From Flavobacteriales bacterium UBA7468 (lineage in GTDB: Bacteria; Bacteroidota; Bacteroidia; Flavobacteriales_D; Crocinitomicaceae), in assembly GCA_002478565.1 (NCBI GenBank), contig DLPC01000024.1, positions 1 through 62,467 of the forward strand: 62,467 nucleotides of DNA. Direction: 5' to 3'. Below are positions 25,596-33,940 of the stretch, in pieces. Both the position numbers and the translations under genes were made by a program. Below the pieces are notes generated by a model that worked only from the letters and a program-made list of their open reading frames with translations, did no database searches and was not told the DNA's origin. How positions within the stretch are numbered: position 1 is the stretch's first letter; the number at the start of each line of letters is the position of its first letter.

Positions 25596-26155
25596 CCGAA
25601 GAACTCAACATGATTTATGACGAATTCAAGGAATCCAATCAAAAAACCTTGAATCACTTAGAAAACGAATTGATTAAAGTCCGTGCCGGTAAGGCAAGCC
25701 CTGCTATGCTCAGCGGTGTAATGGTAGAATACTACGGTTCCATGACTCCCCTGCAACAAGTAGCTAACGTCAATACTACCGACGCACGCACTATCATTGT
25801 TCAACCTTGGGAAAAGCCTTTGCTCAACGATATCGCACGCGGTATCATCAATGCCAATTTGGGCCTTAACCCACAAAACAACGGTGAACAACTCATTATT
25901 TCAGTACCTCCTCTTACTGAAGAGCGCCGTCGTGATCTCGTAAAAAAAGCGAAAGCTGAAGCTGAACATGCAAAAGTTGGTGTCAGAAACAACCGCAAAG
26001 AAGCACTTGACATGATCAAAGACCTCAAAAATGACGGTTTATCTGAAGACATGGTAAAAGTTGCTGAAGAAGAGGTTCAAAAGATTACCAACAGCTACAT
26101 CAAAAAAGTAGATGATTTAGTAGAAATCAAGGAAAAAGATATCATGACTGTCTAA
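25592..26155 (+). CDS. frr: Ribosome recycling factor
   Basis: A 187-residue factor that splits post-termination ribosomes with EF-G. KVRAGKASPAMLSGVMVEYYG and PPLTEERRRDLVKKAK are diagnostic. Its final 14 bases overlap the end of the convergent ABC ATPase gene. Confidence 0.97.
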   Translation: MTEELNMIYDEFKESNQKTLNHLENELIKVRAGKASPAMLSGVMVEYYGSMTPLQQVANVNTTDARTIIVQPWEKPLLNDIARGIINANLGLNPQNNGEQLIISVPPLTEERRRDLVKKAKAEAEHAKVGVRNNRKEALDMIKDLKNDGLSEDMVKVAEEEVQKITNSYIKKVDDLVEIKEKDIMTV

Positions 26156-26852
26156 GCAGTTCCATGACCTTTTCTTTGCTCGCTTTTTCGAGAAACACCA
26201 GTTTCTTATTGCTCAAAATCAAGAGTGGTATTTGTTTTTCAAGACACAAATCGATGTCGTGGCTCGAGAATATGGCCGTTCTTCTTGAGTCTGCTTGAAT
26301 CCAAGATTGCAATTGATCTAGAAGTAATTCACGATTGAAATAATCTAAAAATGAGGCGGGTTCATCAAGTACCATTAACGGGGTATCCTGAACAATAGCT
26401 CGGGCTAAACTGCCTAATTGACGCTCGCCGTCGCTTAATTCCGGCGTGGGTTTTGAAGCCAATCTGGTGAGGTCCAAGCGTGCTATGACTTCCGTAATTT
26501 TATTTTGGTCGGCTGGTTGCAAGCGACCTAATGCACCCAAATAGGGTGAGCGACCCAAAGCCACATATTGGTACAAGGTCAGCGCTTCAATTCCATTGAA
26601 CATACTTGCGACATAAGCAATTTCTCTTGCCCTTTGCACATGATCCTTGATAAGCTGATCAATGGAGTGCTTACCGATATCAAGATGCCCACCCAACAGC
26701 GGTAATTGCCCAATCACCGACTTCAATAAAGTAGACTTCCCTGAACCATTTCTTCCTATGAGCGCATATAGACGCCCTGAATCTAAGGCTAAATCCTCGA
26801 CCTCAAGCAGTACTTGCGTATACCCAACTTGTACATTTTTGAACCTGATCAT
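26142..26852 (-). CDS. ABC transporter ATP-binding protein, FecE/BtuD type
   Basis: A 236-residue ATPase of a type II importer for siderophores, haem or cobalamin. Walker A GRNGSGKS (33-40), signature LSDGERQ, Walker B LMVLDEPAS and the H-loop SSHD are present. The ATG at 26852 was chosen; a longer reading adds 26 residues encoded inside the permease gene. It overlaps the permease by ATGA. It is the last gene of the operon phoH-purC-panB-fecB-fecC-fecE-like. Confidence 0.92.
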   Translation of the reverse strand: MIRFKNVQVGYTQVLLEVEDLALDSGRLYALIGRNGSGKSTLLKSVIGQLPLLGGHLDIGKHSIDQLIKDHVQRAREIAYVASMFNGIEALTLYQYVALGRSPYLGALGRLQPADQNKITEVIARLDLTRLASKPTPELSDGERQLGSLARAIVQDTPLMVLDEPASFLDYFNRELLLDQLQSWIQADSRRTAIFSSHDIDLCLEKQIPLLILSNKKLVFLEKASKEKVMELLRQS

Positions 26853-27793
26853 TGGCGTTTGAGCATTAAATAAGCAACATAAGGAGCTCCCAAGACTGCG
26901 GTAAGTACATTGACAGGTAAACTCATCCATGGATCTAACAAGAGAATCAAAACATCAACCACTACTAAAAATAGAGCACCAACGATTACTGAGAATAAAA
27001 TGAGTGGTAAATGATCTTGGGTTTTAAGAAGGGCGCGTGCTAAATTTGGAACGGCTAATCCTACAAAAGCAATTGGGCCACAATAAGCGGTAATGCTACC
27101 CGCCAATAATGCAGTGAGAAGCAATACAAAAAAACGAACCCATTGAACTTGAATACCCAGTTGTTTTGCTTGGAACTCACCGATAACCAATGCATTGAGT
27201 GCCTTGACCATTAGCAGACTTCCTAAAATTCCAACACAAACCAAGGTGCTAAGCCAAGGTGCCTGAGCTGCACTGAGCTGCTGCAAAGAACCCATGTTCC
27301 AAATAAATAATTGCTTGACTTGTTCTGGTGCAGCTAAAGTTTGTAGTACCGATTCGATAGCGCCAGTAAAACTTGCAAACATGAGCCCAATAACAAGCAA
27401 AGATTGCAAACTACTTACTTTAGTTGAAATATAAAACATAAGTCCAGCTGCCAAAAATGCGCCTAACATTGCGGCGCTCACCAAACTCAATTGACTCAAA
27501 AGAATAGGACCTCCACCTAAAATAACCAACGCAATAAATAGACTTGCCCCCGAATTGACACCCAGAACATAAGGACCTGCCATTGGGTTTTGAAAAATAT
27601 TTTGCATCAGTAAACCACTCAAAGAAAGCCCTGCACCCGCTAAGATGGCGCTCAATAATCGTGGTACCTGAAACTCCCAAAAGAGTAAGGCACTACTCAT
27701 GTGGTCCTGACGCTGAAAAACCAAAAGATGAAGACTGGCTAATATAATTAGTGAAATCAGTGAAATCAGTAAGTAGTTCTTGGCTGCCTTCAT
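26849..27793 (-). CDS. FecCD-family ABC transporter permease
   Basis: A 314-residue inner-membrane protein with about nine or ten hydrophobic helices. The characteristic FecCD segments are LLSGAGLSLSG-like (AILAGAGLSLSGLLMQNIFQNPMA) and GSITAYCGPIAFVGLAVPNL. It carries an iron-chelate, haem or cobalamin-type ligand with the neighbouring ATPase and lipoprotein. It starts in a TAATG overlap (27791-27795) with the substrate-binding gene and ends in ATGA with the ATPase gene. Confidence 0.92.
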   Translation of the reverse strand: MKAAKNYLLISLISLIILASLHLLVFQRQDHMSSALLFWEFQVPRLLSAILAGAGLSLSGLLMQNIFQNPMAGPYVLGVNSGASLFIALVILGGGPILLSQLSLVSAAMLGAFLAAGLMFYISTKVSSLQSLLVIGLMFASFTGAIESVLQTLAAPEQVKQLFIWNMGSLQQLSAAQAPWLSTLVCVGILGSLLMVKALNALVIGEFQAKQLGIQVQWVRFFVLLLTALLAGSITAYCGPIAFVGLAVPNLARALLKTQDHLPLILFSVIVGALFLVVVDVLILLLDPWMSLPVNVLTAVLGAPYVAYLMLKRQ

Positions 27794-28857
27794 TACTTTA
27801 ACATGGCATAAAAGTGTAGTTTATTTTGCTTATGCTGAGCGATACGAATATAGTCAGATAACAACCAATCCGGATGAATTACTGAAAGTTCCCAACATTT
27901 ATTTGTACTGTAAGCGGTATAACAATAGATCGGTCTCTTGAAAAACGGATAAAACTTTGCTTTTGGATTACTCGTCAAAATTTGATCTTTTGTTGGCAAT
28001 CCAGGATTGAGCCAAATATTGATCAATGGTGCTTTTTTGAGCACAGTTGCAATGCTTTTAAAACAACTGCCTGAACCCCTTTCTGAAGAGAAAACATAAG
28101 CAATACCGGCATCTTTCAATAAAGTAGCCTCATAGCTATTACCCGCAGGTGCGATCCATTGATCTCCGTATAAATTACCACTGATCGCCACGGGTAATTG
28201 ATTGGATTTATTGTGGGTCTTGGCCATTAATTTCAACTGATTGTAGCGCTTGACTATTTGCTCGTGTAGTGCTTTGGCCTGTTGGAACTTTCCGGTCAAT
28301 ACACCAAAAAGAAGCACCCACTCTGCCCGAGCAAGTGGCGTTTGCTCGCGCCATTCATAATTGGCAATCGTTAAAACACCTGCAGCTTTTAATCGTTTGA
28401 ATTTTTGATCTTCCAAGCCAAAACCGCTATAGACCAATACATCTGGTTTGCTTTTGAGAATACTTATTGCTGAGATTTCTGCTGATCCGACGCGCAAGTC
28501 TTGAACACGATTTGTTGCCACTAATTTTTTCAGTTTTCCATCAAAAAGATATTCAAGATCAGGTATGGCACATATTTTTTCTTGTGCTTGAAGCGCAGAA
28601 AGCATTCCGACATGCGTAGAACTTAAGACTGCAATGCGCTGCTTGATTTTTTCGATTGTGAAGCTTCGAACCTGATCCGGATGATCAGGATGCTGAATCG
28701 AAACGCGAAAACCATGAGCCGAAGGCCAAATTTTTAGATATTGGCTGTATTGACAAACATTTGGTTTTGAAATGATAGGATGCGTTTGCTCCGTTTGACA
28801 GCCAAATAGCAAGCACAAAAAAACGAAAACTAAATACTTAGTAAGATTCCGAAGCAT
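27793..28857 (-). CDS. FecB/BtuF-type substrate-binding lipoprotein
   Basis: A 354-residue periplasmic lipoprotein with lipobox LLFGC (C20). The two-lobe binding fold is shown by RIAVLSSTHVGMLSALQAQEKI (lobe 1) and ILKSKPDVLVYSGFG. Its ligand is unknown. The ATG at 28857 was chosen over 28920 because the lipoprotein signal begins there; it overlaps the panB 3' end by 20 bases. Confidence 0.88.
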   Translation of the reverse strand: MLRNLTKYLVFVFLCLLFGCQTEQTHPIISKPNVCQYSQYLKIWPSAHGFRVSIQHPDHPDQVRSFTIEKIKQRIAVLSSTHVGMLSALQAQEKICAIPDLEYLFDGKLKKLVATNRVQDLRVGSAEISAISILKSKPDVLVYSGFGLEDQKFKRLKAAGVLTIANYEWREQTPLARAEWVLLFGVLTGKFQQAKALHEQIVKRYNQLKLMAKTHNKSNQLPVAISGNLYGDQWIAPAGNSYEATLLKDAGIAYVFSSERGSGSCFKSIATVLKKAPLINIWLNPGLPTKDQILTSNPKAKFYPFFKRPIYCYTAYSTNKCWELSVIHPDWLLSDYIRIAQHKQNKLHFYAMLK

Positions 28858-29656
28858 TTGGAAAATCACCAGATTGGACATCGTTTTTGTAGTCTTGGAA
28901 AGCCTTGAGCATGTGCGCATGTAAATTGTTGTACTTGCGCAAAAAACGAGGATTAAATTCGTTGTTGATCCCGAGCATGTCGTGAATGACGAGTACTTGT
29001 CCGTCTACTCCGTTTCCGGCACCGATACCAATCACGGGGATTGAAATCATTTGGGCAACTTTGGCTGCCAGGGCTGCCGGAATTTTTTCCAGAACGATAG
29101 CAAAGCAACCAACCTCTTCTAGCGCTTTGGCATCTTCAATGAGGCGTTGTGCTTCTTCGTCTTCCTTTGCTCGAACCACATAAGTACCGAATTTGTAAAT
29201 GGATTGAGGTGTTAAACCTAAATGCCCCATGACGGGGATTCCAGCAGTTAGAATGCGCTTGATGGAATCAAGGATTTCCTGGCCACCCTCCATTTTTACG
29301 GCATGGCCACCGGATTCTTTCATGATTTTAATAGCGCTCGACAAAGCCTCCTTTGAATTCCCTTGGTAGGAGCCAAAAGGCATGTCAACAACCACTAAAG
29401 ACCTTTTGACAGCTCTAACCACACTAGAAGCGTGATAAATCATTTGATCTAGGGTAATGGGCAAAGTGGTTTCGTGACCTGCCATTACGTTTGAAGCGGA
29501 GTCACCGACAAGGATCACATCGATGTTGGCTTCATCGACAATTTTTGCCATAGAGTAGTCATAGGCAGTCAGCATCGATATTTTTTGGCCAGCTTGCTTC
29601 ATTTCAAGCAAGGTGTGTGTGGTGATTTTTTTGGGATTGCTAGCGTGTACAGACAT
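28838..29656 (-). CDS. panB: 3-methyl-2-oxobutanoate hydroxymethyltransferase
   Basis: A 272-residue enzyme making ketopantoate from 2-oxoisovalerate and methylene-tetrahydrofolate, the first pantothenate-specific step. ISMLTAYDYSMAKIVDEA, VGDSASNV and VMGHLGLTPQSIYKFGTYVVR are diagnostic. It starts 3 bases after purC and is followed by overlapping substrate-binding gene. The partner coaX is at 40792. Confidence 0.97.
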   Translation of the reverse strand: MSVHASNPKKITTHTLLEMKQAGQKISMLTAYDYSMAKIVDEANIDVILVGDSASNVMAGHETTLPITLDQMIYHASSVVRAVKRSLVVVDMPFGSYQGNSKEALSSAIKIMKESGGHAVKMEGGQEILDSIKRILTAGIPVMGHLGLTPQSIYKFGTYVVRAKEDEEAQRLIEDAKALEEVGCFAIVLEKIPAALAAKVAQMISIPVIGIGAGNGVDGQVLVIHDMLGINNEFNPRFLRKYNNLHAHMLKAFQDYKNDVQSGDFPNASESY

Positions 29657-29659
29657 GTC

Positions 29660-30604
29660 TTATAGTTTTTCTAGGTAAGCATTGACATTTTGCTCAATGC
29701 GAGCAACGATGTCTGAGGTGGCTGCTTTCTCAAATGATTGACCCGTTATGCGCTCATACAATTCAATATACCTCTCTGAAATCGTCTGAACGAAGTCGTC
29801 TGGCATATTTGGCATTTGTTGCCCATCAAGGCCTTGAAAACCGTTTTCAATGAGCCACTGACGCACAAATTCTTTGGATAATTGTTTTTGAGCTTCTCCT
29901 TTGGCCTGGCGCTCTTCGTATCCTTCTGCATAAAAATACCGAGAAGAATCTGGGGTATGGATTTCATCAATTAAAATGACTTCTCCATTTCGAAGACCAA
30001 ACTCGTATTTGGTATCAACTAAAATCAAACCACGTGCAGCAGCCATTTGCGTTCCTCTTTCAAAGAGCGCTCGGGTATACGCTTCCATTTTTTCGTAAAT
30101 CTCGGGGGCAACCAAGCCACGTGCCAAGATTTCCTCTCTTGAGATATCTTCGTCGTGACCCTCTTCTGCTTTTGTTGCTGGCGTAATGATTGGTGAAGGC
30201 AAGCGGTCGTTTTCTTGAAGACCTTCAGGCAAGGCGACTCCGCACAGTATCCTTTTACCCGCCTTGTATTCACGCGCAGCATGCCCAGCCAAATAGCCGC
30301 GAATTACCATTTCGATACGAATAGGTTCACATGCATGACCAATTGCGACGGAAGGATCTGGCGTAGCAAGTAACCAATTTGGAACGATATCTTTAGTGGC
30401 ATCTAGAAAAAGTGTTGCTACCTGATTGAGCACCTGACCTTTGAAAGGAATGCCTTTTGGCAAGATATGGTCAAAGGCAGAAATGCGGTCGGAGGCCACC
30501 ATGACGAGTAAGCCGTTGTCTAGGGTATAGACATCGCGAACTTTTCCGTTGTAGACATTTGTTTGACCTTTGAAATGAAATGAATTGCTGGTAAGGGCTT
30601 GCAT
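29660..30604 (-). CDS. purC: Phosphoribosylaminoimidazole-succinocarboxamide synthase
   Basis: A 314-residue SAICAR synthase, the longer form common in Bacteroidota, catalysing CAIR plus aspartate plus ATP to SAICAR. GKVRDVYTLDNGLLVMVASDRISAFD and LVDTKYEFG are diagnostic. phoH is 22 bases upstream and panB 3 bases downstream. Confidence 0.97.
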   Translation of the reverse strand: MQALTSNSFHFKGQTNVYNGKVRDVYTLDNGLLVMVASDRISAFDHILPKGIPFKGQVLNQVATLFLDATKDIVPNWLLATPDPSVAIGHACEPIRIEMVIRGYLAGHAAREYKAGKRILCGVALPEGLQENDRLPSPIITPATKAEEGHDEDISREEILARGLVAPEIYEKMEAYTRALFERGTQMAAARGLILVDTKYEFGLRNGEVILIDEIHTPDSSRYFYAEGYEERQAKGEAQKQLSKEFVRQWLIENGFQGLDGQQMPNMPDDFVQTISERYIELYERITGQSFEKAATSDIVARIEQNVNAYLEKL

Positions 30605-30626
30605 GTGTTTATTGAGAAATTTAAAA

Positions 30627-31622
30627 TTATTGTTCTTTTTGAGCTTGTTTTTCTAGCTTTTCTTGTTTGTCTTTTTGTTCTTGAACATCAAAAGCTTCAA
30701 TGATTTGTTTGACCAAGCGGTGTCTGATGACATCACTTTGGCCAAGGCGGATAATTTGAATGTCATCAATGTCTTTGAGCACATCAAGTGCATATGACAA
30801 GCCCGAGCGTTGCTTTGATGGTAAATCTACCTGCGACATATCACCTGTGATTACAAATTTGGCAGTCATGCCCATTCGGGTCAAAAACATTTTCATTTGC
30901 ATTTGGGTGGTATTTTGGGCTTCATCTAAAATGACAAAAGCTTTGTCTAAGGTACGGCCACGCATGAAAGCAAGTGGAGCAATTTCTATGACACCAAATT
31001 CGATCATGTCAGCTAGCTTTTCAGCCGGAATCATGTCGCGAAGGGCATCGTAGAGCGGCATAAGGTAGGGGTCGAGTTTTTCTTTGAGATCTCCGGGTAA
31101 AAAACCAAGGTTTTCGCCTGCCTCAACAGCTGGGCGCGTAAGGATAATGCGTTTGACTTCTTTGGCCTTGAGTGCCCTGACAGCCATAGCCACCGCTGTA
31201 TAAGTTTTACCAGTTCCGGCAGGGCCTACTGCAAATACCATATCTGATTGCATCACAGCTTGAACCAACTTTTTCTGGTTGACGGTCCGGGCTTTGATTT
31301 TGACACCCCCATTACCATGAACAAGCGTTTCAGAGCCGTCGTCATGAGAGAGCATCTTGGCACCATCTTGCAACATGAGGTTATCGATGTTGTTTTCAGT
31401 CAGTGTATTGTAGCTGTGATAGTGCTGCACAAAAAGCGCGAACTTGCGTTCAAATTCGTCCATCACTTCTTCATCACCTGCAATATTGATTTCATTTCCA
31501 CGCGCCATCACTTTGAGCTTTGGGAAATAGCTCTTGATGTGTTTCAAATTTGAATTGTTAATGCCATAGATTTCGGCCGGATTCAGACCTTCTATGCTGA
31601 TATGACGCTGTCCTGAACTCAA
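30627..31622 (-). CDS. phoH: PhoH-family ATPase (YbeZ-like)
   Basis: A 331-residue cytoplasmic ATPase of the PhoH family, linked in other bacteria to RNA metabolism. Walker A is GPAGTGKT (133-140) and Walker B contains DEAQN. An N-terminal KH-like segment (about 1-60) precedes the ATPase domain. No in-frame ATG exists at the family start; TTG at 31622 is the best start. A candidate box TAGCTTTG lies on the minus strand at 31714-31707. It is followed by purC, an order known in other Bacteroidota. Confidence 0.9.
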   Translation of the reverse strand: MSSGQRHISIEGLNPAEIYGINNSNLKHIKSYFPKLKVMARGNEINIAGDEEVMDEFERKFALFVQHYHSYNTLTENNIDNLMLQDGAKMLSHDDGSETLVHGNGGVKIKARTVNQKKLVQAVMQSDMVFAVGPAGTGKTYTAVAMAVRALKAKEVKRIILTRPAVEAGENLGFLPGDLKEKLDPYLMPLYDALRDMIPAEKLADMIEFGVIEIAPLAFMRGRTLDKAFVILDEAQNTTQMQMKMFLTRMGMTAKFVITGDMSQVDLPSKQRSGLSYALDVLKDIDDIQIIRLGQSDVIRHRLVKQIIEAFDVQEQKDKQEKLEKQAQKEQ

Positions 31623-31663
31623 TTTATTTCTGGTATTTATGGAGTGATTTTAGTGATTTCAAT

Positions 31664-31671
31664 TACTTTTG
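31664..31671 (+). promoter_or_regulatory. Candidate -7 box for the SAM hydrolase gene
   Basis: TACTTTTG, 42 bases before the ATG at 31714. No TTG partner. Confidence 0.35.
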
Positions 31672-31706
31672 GTAAAATTATAAATTTCTGAGCACAAAGT
31701 CGCTTC

Positions 31707-31714
31707 CAAAGCTA
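31707..31714 (-). promoter_or_regulatory. Candidate -7 box for phoH
   Basis: TAGCTTTG on the minus strand, about 85 bases before the TTG start; it overlaps the ATG of the divergent gene at 31714. Confidence 0.3.
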
Positions 31715-32565
31715 TGCAAATCATTACGCTCACCACAGACAACGGCTACCAAGATTACTACGTCGCAGCCATTAAAGGAGCTTTGCTGCAGGTACTTCCT
31801 GAAGCGCACATCATCGATATTACCCATCACATCACTCCTTTCAATGTCAGTGAAGCTGCCTTTCAATTGCGCTGCTGTTTCGAAGACTTTCCTGAAGGCA
31901 CCATCCACATCATTGGAGTCGATGCTGAACCCAATTTTGAAAAAGGCCGTGAATCTCTACCCGCCATCATGAAATACAAAGGGCACTATTTCATTGGCTC
32001 AGACAACGGTTTCTTTGGCAGTCTGCTAGATGAAGCATTTCCAGATGAATTTTATACCTACACTGCCATCGCAGAACAGAAAGTGGCCTGGCGCTTCACA
32101 GAAAAAAATTGTTTTGTCGATTTAGCAGCCAAGATTACAAATGGCACCCCAATATCTTCTTTTGCAACGCCTTCAAGAGCTTACAAACGTGCATTTGAGC
32201 ACAAACCTGCCATCGATCAATTACTGATTCGTGGGGCAGTGGTACACATCGATGCATTTGGAAACCTCATCACAAATATAAGTAAGGCTGATTTTGAACG
32301 CTTCGGAACCGACATTCCTTTTACCATCAAGTACATGAAGAAGGAGTACTTTATCGATGAAATCTCAGCAACATACAATGCGGTCTCTCAAGGAGAACGT
32401 GTAGCGCTTTTCAACAGTGCAGGGCTGCTCGAAATAGCGATTAACCGAGGAGCCAACGAAGGATTTGGTGGCGCTAGCAAACTTTTTGGCATGCGCATCG
32501 GTGACCCCGTGCACATTGAATTCACGCCACAAGGCTCTAAAGAAAATATTCAATCTTTATTTTGA
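31714..32565 (+). CDS. S-adenosylmethionine hydrolase family protein (DUF62)
   Basis: A 283-residue protein of the SAM-dependent hydroxide adenosyltransferase family, which splits SAM to adenosine and methionine. Features: N-terminal ITLTTDNGYQDYYVAAIKG, IDITHHITPF, GSDNGFFG and the C-terminal NSAGLLEIAINRGAN. It is divergent from phoH and overlaps the next gene by ATGA at 32562-32565. Confidence 0.92.
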   Translation: MQIITLTTDNGYQDYYVAAIKGALLQVLPEAHIIDITHHITPFNVSEAAFQLRCCFEDFPEGTIHIIGVDAEPNFEKGRESLPAIMKYKGHYFIGSDNGFFGSLLDEAFPDEFYTYTAIAEQKVAWRFTEKNCFVDLAAKITNGTPISSFATPSRAYKRAFEHKPAIDQLLIRGAVVHIDAFGNLITNISKADFERFGTDIPFTIKYMKKEYFIDEISATYNAVSQGERVALFNSAGLLEIAINRGANEGFGGASKLFGMRIGDPVHIEFTPQGSKENIQSLF

Positions 32566-32867
32566 TGCTCACAAGAGTTGTTAAACTTACATTTCAGCAA
32601 CAATATTTAAGCGATTTTTACGCTCATTTTGAAACCGTAAAACACCAAGTGGCACAATTTCCGGGTTGTCTAGGCATGAAACTATTGAGCGATATGAACG
32701 AGCCAAATGTCATTTTTACCTATTCAGTTTGGGAAAATGAGGCCGCTCTTGACCAATATCGAAGCTCCGAATTATTTTTATCAATTTGGCCTCAAATCAA
32801 GCCCTGGTTTGCGCAGCGGGCCGAAGCATGGAGCCTCCAAGAAAATTTTAACGGATTTATTCACTAA
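32562..32867 (+). CDS. Antibiotic biosynthesis monooxygenase (ABM)-fold protein
   Basis: A 101-residue dimeric alpha-beta barrel-type protein (VVKLTFQQQYLSDFYAHFETVK, TYSVWENEAALDQYRSSELF). ABM-fold proteins include quinol monooxygenases and haem-binding proteins; the catalytic identity is uncertain. Coupled to the SAM hydrolase gene by a 4-base overlap. Confidence 0.85.
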   Translation: MMLTRVVKLTFQQQYLSDFYAHFETVKHQVAQFPGCLGMKLLSDMNEPNVIFTYSVWENEAALDQYRSSELFLSIWPQIKPWFAQRAEAWSLQENFNGFIH

Positions 32868-32923
32868 AAAATAGTGCTTAAGTAAAATAGGTCCTTACCT
32901 TTACTGAAATTAATATTATCATA

Positions 32924-33115
32924 ATGAGTAAAGGACATGTAAAATTTTTCAACGAAACTAAAGGTTTTGGTTTCATCGTTGAAGAAGACACGAACAAAGA
33001 ATATTTTGTTCATGTTACCGGTTTGGTAGACAAAATCAAAGAAAATGACGAAGTTGAATTCGAATTGCAAGAAGGTCGTAAAGGCTTGAATGCTGTGAAT
33101 GTGAAACAAGCATAA
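32924..33115 (+). CDS. Cold-shock domain protein
   Basis: A 63-residue single CSD protein binding single-stranded nucleic acid. RNP1-like GFGFIVEEDTN and RNP2-like YFVHVTGL are present. The upstream box TACCTTTA is a near-match. The leader is short, so a long cold-shock leader like that of cspA is not seen. A strong GC hairpin follows. Confidence 0.95.
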   Translation: MSKGHVKFFNETKGFGFIVEEDTNKEYFVHVTGLVDKIKENDEVEFELQEGRKGLNAVNVKQA

Positions 33116-33135
33116 TAAAAGATTGAGTGTATCTA

Positions 33136-33165
33136 AATTCCCGCCCCACAAGGCGGGAATTTTCG
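33136..33165 (+). terminator. Intrinsic terminator of the cold-shock gene
   Basis: AATTCCCGCC (33136-33145) pairs perfectly with GGCGGGAATT (33152-33161), followed by TTTCG. Ten-base stem; T-run short. Confidence 0.8.
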
Positions 33166-33180
33166 TTTATAGATATTTGT

Positions 33181-33188
33181 TAAATTTG
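33181..33188 (+). promoter_or_regulatory. Candidate -7 box for gldF
   Basis: TAAATTTG, 17 bases before the ATG at 33206. Confidence 0.4.
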
Positions 33189-33205
33189 ACAACTCAAACA
33201 AAGCT

Positions 33206-33937
33206 ATGCGCGCCTTATTCCTAAAAGAAATATCTAGTTTCCTTAGCTCGATCATCGGCTATGTGTTTATCCTGATTTACCTCATTGCCTCCGGGCTTTT
33301 TCATTGGATATTATCCTACAACACCAACCTACTCGAAGGTTCTACCGCTGACCTCATCCCTTTTTTCAATATGTCGCCGGTCATTTTCCTGATTTTGATT
33401 CCGGCCATTACCATGCGCTCTATTGCTGAAGAACGCAGAACGGGCACTATAGAACTCTTGCTCACGCGTCCAATTTCTGATTTTCAGCTCATTTTTGCCA
33501 AATACTTAGCTGGTGTAGCATTGGTCTTCGTGGCCATTTTACCGACAATTGTCTATTTAGTCAGCATGTACTTTTTAGGAGCACCCGTAGGCAACATCGA
33601 CCTTGGCGCTACCTTTACTTCTTACGTGGGCTTGCTGCTGTTGGGTGCGGCGTTTGTTTCTATCGGTATGTTTGCCTCTGCACTCACCCAAAGCCAAATC
33701 GTTGCGTTTATATTGGCAATGTTTATGTGTTGGGTTTTTTATGATGGATTTGAACTTCTTGGCAATTTTAGCCAAATAGGTGGCCTTGACTACCTGATCA
33801 AATACATCGGTATCGCATTCCATTACGAAGCCATTAAAAAAGGTGTCATCGATAGCAGCGATATCATTTATTTTCTGAGTCTAAATGCGCTCTTTTTAAT
33901 CGCTTCGCTCACCGTTTTGAAAACCCTCAAGAAATAG
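33206..33937 (+). CDS. gldF: Gliding-associated ABC transporter permease GldF
   Basis: A 243-residue ABC-2 permease with six predicted helices. EERRTGTIELLLTRPISDFQLIFAK is typical. GldF works with GldG and the ATPase GldA; gldA is not nearby. The 3' end is separated from gldG by 3 bases. Confidence 0.88.
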   Translation: MRALFLKEISSFLSSIIGYVFILIYLIASGLFHWILSYNTNLLEGSTADLIPFFNMSPVIFLILIPAITMRSIAEERRTGTIELLLTRPISDFQLIFAKYLAGVALVFVAILPTIVYLVSMYFLGAPVGNIDLGATFTSYVGLLLLGAAFVSIGMFASALTQSQIVAFILAMFMCWVFYDGFELLGNFSQIGGLDYLIKYIGIAFHYEAIKKGVIDSSDIIYFLSLNALFLIASLTVLKTLKK

Positions 33938-33940
33938 GTT

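Noticed and set aside
32868..32923. Long cold-shock leader RNA
   Set aside because: The upstream stretch is 56 bases; too short for the cspA-type leader, and only a near-match promoter box is present.
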